NCBI RefSeq assembly: GCF_000471905.2
Contig: NW_006500337.1
Coordinates: 753,084 to 817,083, forward strand
DNA: 64,000 nt
Direction of reading: 5' to 3'
Origin: Amborella trichopoda
Lineage: Eukaryota > Streptophyta > Magnoliopsida > Amborellales > Amborellaceae
Shown: one piece after another, positions 57,101 through 64,000 of the stretch
Layout of the letters: each line of letters begins with the position of its first letter
Numbering within the stretch: the stretch's first letter is position 1
Program-made: the position numbers and the translations under genes
Notes under the pieces: generated by a model
What the model saw: the letters and a program-made list of their open reading frames with translations, nothing else
Database searches by the model: none
Told to the model about the DNA's origin: nothing

Positions 57101-60100
57101 TTAATCGCTTACTAAATCAATATGATTAGATTATAATTGAGTTAATCACTTACTAAATCATTATGATTAGATTATAATGGATTTAGAATTGATTTAATCA
57201 CTTACTAAATCATTATGATTGATTTATATTTAACTTTGTATATGCCTTTTATGTTTTAATTTTTATTATTTTTCTCATCTGAAAAAATAATCCAAAGTAA
57301 TCTTTAACTAGTTTTCTATATTTCTATTTTTCAACACGGACTCAGTCAAGTCGACTTGGACCCTCGCGAGCCACTAGGCTTGCCCAGTGCTCAAGTTCTA
57401 CAGAGGAGCCTCTTTATCTTACATTGTTGAATAGCTAATATTTTGAGGTGTTTGTTGTTGATGATATCAAATATTGGGTGTTAAAAAATACCACTATCTC
57501 ACATAGGTGGGTTTTTTCTAGACCACTTTTGCTTTTGATGGAGGGGCAATAGGTTGGAAATTGTTCCTGCATTAATTTATGATGTGTACCTTGATGGGCT
57601 TTTCTAAAGTAGGACCAAAAGAATGAATGGAATGGAATCTCTCCCCCCACGGAAAAAGAAAAAATAAAAAAAATGAAAAAAACCCTAACCCCCAACAAAA
57701 AAAAGAAGAAAAAGAAGGAGCAAAAGAAAAGAAAAGAAAAGAAAAGAAAAGTGTATGTTCATTTACTCTGCCTAAAGGAACCCTAGTGAAATTACATCAC
57801 TCAATATCTCAAACTTTTATACATCTAGATGATCACTTCAATCAAGTAAAAAAATCTGTTATACACTTGCATTGATGGATTTATTGTTTTAGAAAACTCA
57901 ATCCAATAGCATTCATAACTTTATGCATGGTTAAATATTCAGTAAGCATGTAAATAGCTGAATAAGTTAACTATGCATTATAAAATTTTGTTTTCATGCA
58001 TAATCTACTTGATGCTAGTACTGGTGTCCATCATCTCTTAGAATAAACACTCAATCTATTACATCTATAATAAACCTACTAGTGTTTGGATCATTTGGAA
58101 TAACCACTCAATCTATGACATCTATGACAGACCTACTAGTGCTGCAATTTGGGTCATATTCTCTCATTGTTGTTTACATGGTTGTCCTGTCTCTCCAACT
58201 CCTCATCACCCTCCCTCCCTCGGTCCTTATTTGTTTAATTGATGCCTAATTTGGTCTTTGGCCTCTCTTTAATCCAGTCTTTTGTGGCATCTTATATCAT
58301 GTTATCATCTTGACTTATGAAACCTAAGGTTCATGCTTTCCATGCTTTTGGCTTGCCTCAACCCGAGTCTCCCTAGTTGCAGAGGAACTGGAAGGTTGCT
58401 TGCTCCAGTACTTTTGGTTATCTAGTTGGACTAAAACCTTGTCCTCTTCCTTCTCGAAGTTAACCCCGTGGTGTATGCTGTTGTCAACTGTAAAAACCAT
58501 ATATTTCTTGTAGCATACACACCATTGTTCTCTTAGAAGTTAGAATGCAAATATTGCTTGTGGTTAGTCCTACTACATTATGGACTAGTGATTGTGGTCA
58601 AACATGTTGAACAGAGAATTCTCATCTAGCAAATGCAAGGTTTCAGGCTGCTGCTACAATTCAAGATGCAGCAGTAAGGGAATGGGGGTTTCTTCCAGAT
58701 GAGGAGAAGCAGAGCTTGATAAGGTACCAATGCACAAAATTCACATCTATCTTTGTGCCATTAATTCTGTGCAATGTGACATGCTTCATATATTCTTAAT
58801 GGAAGAATTAATATCCAATTTTTTCAGATATATTCTGAAAGTCACATCAATTTTTTTACTATAAATTCTGTGCAGTGTGACATGCTTCATAGTATTCTTG
58901 ATGGAGGATTAATGTCCAATTTTTTCAGATATATTCTGAAAGATACATCAATTTTTTTGCCATAAATTCTGTGCGGTACAACATGCTTCATAGTTTTCTT
59001 AATGGACGATTAATGTCCAATGTTCTCAGATGTATCTGATTTGACACTTCTGTACCTGTCTAATGCTGTCTTATGCAGTTTTAATGAAAGTTTTCCATCT
59101 AATTGAAAGTGACTGCACCTTTTCTGTATTACAGTTTTTGCTTATCCTTTGTTATGGAACATGCACATGCATCTGAAGCGTATGTTCAAACAAAGCTTTC
59201 CGCTGTTGGAGCACTGTTGATGAAGAGAGGCTGGTAGCTTCTCTCTCTCTCTCTCTCCCTCTCTCTCTCTATACTTGTGGTCTTGTGTAGAATCTGTAGT
59301 AGAAAAATCTATCACAGAGGTGACATCTTTCTTTCTTTTGAAATTGTATTCATTAATCAAAATTGTTTTTGCACATATGGTTGTCCTATAGAAAATCAGG
59401 CTTTTAAATAAAAGACAGATCTGAGTTGACACTCATCATCTTCATGTCGATTTTTACATCACGATGTTCAACAAAACTGCCCAAGTAATGTCCTTGTTTT
59501 GCTTCTTTTCATCTTTTTTCATTGCTTTCTATAATACAAAGTTATTCTGCTGGTAAGCTTTGTGAGTTTTATATGCAAACCTCACTTTTTTATTATCTTG
59601 TATAAGCAGATAGTTTATGATATTTAGTGGATATCTAAGTATTTCTCTTCTCAAAAATATCATTCTTGTTATTGTATGCAGACTAAAGATGTGTGTTCTT
59701 TATGCAGGCTAGAATCAACTGCTGCTGAGAAGGATGCGTTTTTCATTCAGGTACCTAACAATGTTTGCTTGTGATCATACAAAAGGAATTTTCTTATTGG
59801 CTAACTTCAAATCTTAGCACAAATAAATCCTGTACTGTTGCTCCATCAGAAAGATCGGAGTTGTGAGGATCAGACCATATGTTGAGTTCTGATGAAAATG
59901 GTCCAACTGGTTGTCCAACGTTTTCATGAAAAGAATCAAACAAAATTTCCAAGAATGCCTGTAAAGAATAGGCCTAAGAATGTTGCTTTTAGCATCATCA
60001 GGATTATAGTCATGAAAATTAGTATTTGATATCTTTGCATTTGGATGGGGCATACCTCATTCTAAATATGATATGCGTAAAAACTAACATATGCCTAATC

Positions 60101-63100
60101 CTAGAAAATCTGGTTTTCATTTGATAGAATAATAACTTCAAAGTAGTTTAGTCACAGACTTACCCACTCTTACAAAGGATAAATTTACTGAATTTGGAAT
60201 GTCCTCTGTAAATAATTTCACTTGGTTCAGACTAGTTGCTTTTATATTTTGTATTTTATATTCATGTAGCCGACCCCAAATAATTGGGATAAGGCTTGGA
60301 TGATGATGATAATATTTGACATTTAGGAAACATGCATCGAGAATTACAAACAAGTTAGTTCTAATGATTGCATTAGTTGTCTGCCATTCCCCAGTTAATC
60401 ACTCACAACTGCAGGTGAGGCAATCTGTTGTTGGTGCTCATGGTAGACATGCCCAATTTGTGGGGATCAACTTCCTGGAATCACTGGTATCTCTTATCTT
60501 TGTTTCATAGATATTCACTATGTTGTACTGTGCAATATATTATTATTATTATTTTTTGGGCAGAATCAGCAGGGAAGTGGTCTCCTATGCTTGGTAGGAG
60601 GGGAACTCAAGGCATCATGTTGTGGCACCCACCACTATGACCACCTATGCCTTGAGTCAATTCCTAATACAATCATACCCACCATGGGGATCAGAATTTT
60701 CTTAGGTGATAACGTTATATTTCAGGTTTCAGAATTTTCACCCTCTACTGCTACTGGCATGGGCCTTCCTGTGGAATTTCATGAGAAATGCCGGGCATCA
60801 TTAGAAACAAAACATTTGAAGGTTTGTACTGTTACAATGGTATTGGTTATATGCTGGATCACACTTTACAAGGGGACTCAAAACCTTCTTTATTTATAAA
60901 GAGATTTTATATTATAATCCAGTGGATCATGAGAAGAACCATAGTCCATTGATCATCTGTCCATTAAAATGATGGATACTTATGGAGAGACAATAGGTGG
61001 GCCCCACTCTCTCTCCATCACCATCTATATCAAAATAAAATCACATCTATGCTAACGGATGGTGATGACCATATGCAATATGTTTCTGTTTGGATTATAA
61101 CATACCTTCCCATTTACAAAACATAAAACTTGTTATATAAAATGTTGTTTTTCCCATATACCAGGATTTCTATTGTTGGGCACAAGACGCTGTGCTGAGT
61201 GTTGCCAATGAAATTGGATATTGTGATTCAACTGGGCCTGAAGTTAAAGTTTGTGCTGCAGCCATGCGTCTTATGTCTCAAATATTGAATTGGGAATTTA
61301 AGAAGACAATTACTGCTGATGTGGGAGGTGTGAAGAATAGAAGAGATGCTTCTTTTTCTGGCTTTGGGCATGAAGCAGCTTTGTTTAAGAAATCTGAGCT
61401 GGTCCTTGTACAGGTAAATGCTTGTTGAATACCATACTCAAACGGACTAGTACTCCATAGGGACATCCACCGTCCATTCCAATGATGAACAGAATGATTA
61501 ACTTTATCGAGGTGAATGTTCCTGTGGGCCCCTCTATTGTTAGTCTTCACTATTCATTGGAGGGAGCAGGCATTGGATGCCACTTGGAATAAGGTATACC
61601 ATACTCTATTGGACTATAGTATTGATGAGGTATACGATACCCATGGATTATAGTATTTTACGCCGATGCTTGTAGGCACTTTGAATCTTATTTTGTTGCT
61701 TTCTCTTTGTATCCACGGGGTGTTCTTTTCTCTCTTCCTATGCTGCTTATAGCCAGGGCCTGCATGGCGTGATGTCTTGCTCTCACATGGTCGTATTGGT
61801 TGGGTTTTGGAGCTGTATAGGACAATTGGCCAGAAGTCATCATCTGACCGAAGTTGGATTGATTCTCCTCTCGCCGTTTCAGCTCGACAACTGATTGTAC
61901 AGTTCTGCTCATTGACTGGGACCATATTTCCTTCAGGTATCATGTTTGTCACTTGCATGTGCCCTCTTCATTCCCTAATTGATTTCTTTTGTATGGTGGA
62001 ATTTTTGCTCATGAAGTATTGTACTTCTGATATTACCAAGTTAATGTTACGTAAGGGCTAGAACCTCAAAAAGTTTATCCAGTATTGTGGAGTTCAGCAT
62101 AAGTGTTAGCCTTGCTATATTGACACCGTATCTAATGGTGCTGTTGATGCAAGCTCCTGGTTTTGGTTTTTCACCAAATGGCTCCGTCATCAATATCTGA
62201 TCATATAGACCCAAAAATTATTCAGAACTAAGTCTGAACCATGACAAGCGAACTGATTTAATTGTAGACTTGGCCTGCTTCATTGATAACAAAATACTTA
62301 CTGGAGTACTGTGAATCAGCCTTCAATCTATCCTGCTAGAAGCTTCTGGACTTTTGCTTATTGTTTTTGTTTCTGTAGTTGTACCCCCACATCATTCATG
62401 ATTTCTTTGGGTTCCAAGTATACTGTAACTTTTGAAAGCTTGATGCCATCATATTTTCATTTGTTAAATTCTTCTTTATATTTTGTACTTTGGCTCAGTT
62501 GTCTCTCTGTTTCCTTGTGCACTTTCCATGTCCATCATCTGTACAATATCAAAGTTCATTTTCGTTTTTGGAACTGTGCATTGGAGAATATGGTGCATGA
62601 TTTGTAGCATAAATGATCACATATCGATAGCCTTTTCATCTATTGCTATCGATAATGCCGGTTATATACTAATTATAAAATAATAAAGTTCCCATTTGGG
62701 AATTATGAGTTTAGTATATCTTACCATTTTTACTTAAAAAATTGTAGATGATGGGCAGATGCAAGAGCAGCATATGTTGTTACTACTTGCGGGAATCATT
62801 CAGTGGATCGATCCACCTGACACTATTTTGAATGCTATCACATATGGAAAAAGTGAAAGGTCATCTTTGTAAATAAGTTTTTGCCTTATAGGTCTTTCTC
62901 CCACTTATTTTCAATTAATGGGTTCTCTTGGTTTCTTTTATTCGATTCAGTGAGATGCTCGATGGTTGTCGTGGATTACTTGCCATGGCCAGTCTAACAA
63001 CACCTTCATTGTTTGATAGGCTTCTAAAGTCTTTAAGGTTAGTGGGTTTTTGTATTTGTTTATTTCTATTTTGTTATTTTATGTGAATCTTCTTTTATAA

Positions 63101-63349
63101 CATTGTATGCCATATTTTAGTCGAGCCAGATCACGGCATAACATCTTGTATGATATTCTGGGTTATAAACCTTTGTTTTCTCCTGAAGTGAACTGTTATT
63201 GCTATTGCAGGCCTTTTGGCACTCTAAGTCTGTTATCTTTATTGACTTGTGAAGTCATGAAGGCACATGCTGCTAACAAAGACGAGGAGGAAACATGGGC
63301 TTCAGAAGCTATTAATATCTTATTGGATACGTGGAATGTCCTACTACAG
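54121..63349 (+). CDS. XPO4: Exportin-4, N-terminal 455 residues (12 exons, cut by window end)
   Basis: Karyopherin-beta nuclear export receptor; in animals XPO4 exports eIF5A and SMAD3 with RanGTP, and the plant protein is assumed similar. Exons: 54121-54207, 56287-56374, 58615-58723, 59135-59233, 59708-59750, 60415-60486, 60726-60821, 61165-61413, 61753-61936, 62748-62859, 62951-63037, 63211-63349. All introns are GT-AG and every junction keeps frame. Recognisable stretches: AEAEATILAFRQSSRPYQTC (importin-beta-like N-terminus), FQAAATIQDAAVREW, the run ending GALLMKRGW, GINFLESLVSEFSPSTATGM, VCAAAMRLMSQILNWEF, and PGPAWRDVLL. These match the order in human XPO4 (FQAATAIMEAVVREW, VQTLACSILTALLSEFSS, LANQVLSWNF, ESWRETLL). 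The full protein is normally over 1,100 residues, so more than half lies beyond the window. The start is the first ATG in a short leader and gives the expected N-terminus. Confidence 0.93.
54208..56286. other. XPO4 intron 1 (2.1 kb), no recognised element
   Basis: T-rich intron between GTAACC and the GAGCAG acceptor. A sequence without repeat family or coding support. Confidence 0.6.
56990..57410. repeat. ACTCG-rich repeat nested in the intron 2 element
   Basis: Left GACTCGAGCGAGTCAACTCG with GACTCGCC and right GACTCAGTCAAGTCGACTTG with GACCCTCGCGAGCC flank an AT-rich tandem block. The two ends are similar and enclose about 420 bp, which suggests one inserted unit. Confidence 0.55.
57065..57240. 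repeat. Tandem repeat with TTGATTTAATC(A/G)CTTACTAAATCA
   Basis: The word CTTACTAAATCA(A/T)TATGATT occurs three times, separated by AGATTATAAT and AATTGA(G/T)TTAATC. Unit length alternates at about 45 and 62 bp. Confidence 0.85.
57660..57752. repeat. A-rich stretch with (AAAAG)n
   Basis: Low-complexity purine run ending in five AAAAG units, within XPO4 intron 2. Confidence 0.9.
58765..59060. repeat. 101-bp tandem repeat, 3 copies, in XPO4 intron 3
   Basis: Unit starts TTCTGTGCA(A/G)TGTGACATGC at 58765, 58866 and 58967. Each unit also has TTAATG(T)CCAATTTTTTCAG, a sequence that looks like a splice acceptor. The array ends about 75 bp before exon 4. Confidence 0.93.
59239..59271. repeat. (CT)n microsatellite just after XPO4 exon 4
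   Basis: CTCTCT run starting six bases past the GTAGCT donor of exon 4. Confidence 0.95.
60236..60316 (+). mobile_element. RTE-type LINE 3' tail in XPO4 intron 5
   Basis: ATGTAGCCGACCCCAAATAA and TTGGGATAAGGCTTGGATGA with GATGATAATA match the last 75 bp of the RTE family here (compare 33.2 kb). Extremely 5'-truncated insertion. Confidence 0.8.
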
Positions 63350-63599
63350 GTATTGGAACATTAGGGCCAGCAGCAATGGGGTTACAAGAGAGGGTTTTAA
63401 AGAAAGAGGATACCGAAAAGATTCCTTAGGGGGATGGCTCCCATATGATCTTGTCTTCATCGGAGATAGGAAGGGGAAGGGGAAGGAAGACTTGGTGTAG
63501 GATTTATGCCAAAGCATTACCGATTGGTGTCATTGATTTATAATTTATGGGCAGATTATCTATTTAACAATGTAGTGATAAGCTTAGCACACATTGGTG

Positions 63600-63695
63600 G
63601 ACCAGTATACTGGGACTCGCCTGAGTCCGAGACTTGGGCAATTAACTCCGAGTTACACAGAGTTGTGTGTACAACTCGGGGTACACGAAAAAAAT
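63600..63695. repeat. ACTCG-rich dispersed repeat fragment in XPO4 intron 12
   Basis: GGACTCGCCTGAGTCCGAGA, TAACTCCGAGTTACACAG and GTACAACTCGGGGTACACG belong with the words at 20.6, 41.7 and 57 kb. Followed by an A-rich patch and CT repeats. Confidence 0.5.
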
Positions 63696-63721
63696 AAAAA
63701 CATCCTGAAGGGAGGCAACTG

Positions 63722-63869
63722 GGCTCTCTCTCTCTCTGCTTGGGCCAGATCAAGCCCGACTTCATCTCTCTCTCTCTCTTTCTCTGTAGATGGGGGCCAG
63801 ATCCAGTCACTTCTCCATCTCTCTCTCATTTTCAATTCTTCATACTGAAAATGAGCTTCTGGTAAGATC

Positions 63870-63907
<38 letters not shown>

Positions 63908-63918
63908 GAGGGAGGGGA
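63722..63918. repeat. CT-rich duplicated block and (GA)n microsatellite at the gap
   Basis: GGGCCAGAT(C)AAGCCCGACTTC and GGGGCCAGATCCAGTCACTTC, each followed by CATCTCTCTCTC, make a two-copy repeat to about 63830. A GA run (63872-63902) then leads into the N gap. Confidence 0.85.
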
Positions 63919-64000
63919 NNNNNNNNNNNNNNNNNNNNNNNNNNNNNNNNNNNNNNNNNNNNNNNNNNNNNNNNNNNNNNNNNNNNNNNNNNNNNNNNNN
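63919..64000. other. Assembly gap (N) to window end
   Basis: Only N from here to the edge; gap length beyond the window is unknown. It lies in XPO4 intron 12. Confidence 0.99.

Larger units (their letters stand above)
56565..57551. mobile_element. Long-TIR element (about 1 kb) in XPO4 intron 2, with nested repeat
   Basis: Left ATTTGCCCCTCCATTAAAAA and, read on the other strand, right ATTGCCCCTCCATCAAAAGC start inverted ends of at least 70 bp that also share CACCT(T)A(G)TGTGAGA and GGTATTTTT. The left arm holds degenerate repeats of GAGA(A/T)(A)TTGGTATTTT. The 9-mers GGTTGGAGA (56556-56564) and GGTTGGAAA (57552-57560) may be a target duplication, but the element ends next to them do not mirror each other exactly. 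No coding capacity. Confidence 0.62.

Noticed and set aside
61614-61958. Minus-strand frames of 74-114 codons opposite XPO4 exon 9
   Set aside because: Shadow of the real exon on the plus strand; no independent evidence.

Overview
This is nuclear DNA of a flowering plant. The genes have many short exons with GT-AG introns, every recognisable protein is closest to a plant family member, and the sequence between exons is AT-rich and full of plant-type repeats: Mutator-like MITEs, RTE and L1 LINEs, a hAT MITE and LTR remnants. Two runs of N mark a draft assembly. The sequence does not let me name the species.

There are four protein-coding genes. (1) The last two coding exons of an RBM42-like RNA-binding protein (106-376, +); the window seems to open exactly on a splice donor of that gene. 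(2) A complete seven-exon gene (4433-11038, -) for a 620-residue Golgi-type PMT3/PMT8-class methyltransferase, convergent with gene 1. (3) A complete three-exon gene (30378-36170, +) for the 143-residue complex I subunit NDUFA13/GRIM-19, with a 5.2 kb first intron packed with LINE debris. (4) The first twelve coding exons (54121-63349, +; 455 residues) of exportin-4, which runs off the right edge after a GA microsatellite and an N gap. The four genes serve unrelated housekeeping roles (RNA binding, pectin/wall methylation, respiration, nuclear export); I see no operon-like or pathway relation.

The rest is repeat-dominated. The main theme is one Mutator-like MITE family (called F1 here): about 365-410 bp, GGG/CCC-type ends, inverted ends built round TATAAGGTTGCAACC, an internal palindrome CATCTCGACATCGAGATG, and 9-bp target duplications readable at several copies (two perfect, others 7-8 of 9). 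Copies lie in the PMT8 and NDUFA13 introns and upstream of XPO4, and one has inserted into another (47176-47952). A second small TIR family (F2, end motif near GTATACAATGAGACCATT) and a related third one (F3) fill other gaps.

13-30 kb is a gene-free transposon nest: an 80-bp hairpin-bearing minisatellite broken by an N gap, a 2.0 kb solo LTR with a perfect 5-bp target duplication (25155-27153) set inside older LTR-like sequence, and a decayed RTE LINE that carries a 482-bp hAT MITE. 37-53.5 kb is another gene-free stretch with MITEs, a Tat-like LTR plus primer-site remnant, a foldback element in TA-rich DNA and two antisense L1 tails. No CRISPR, rRNA or intact tRNA gene was seen, and no gene of unknown function with real coding support.
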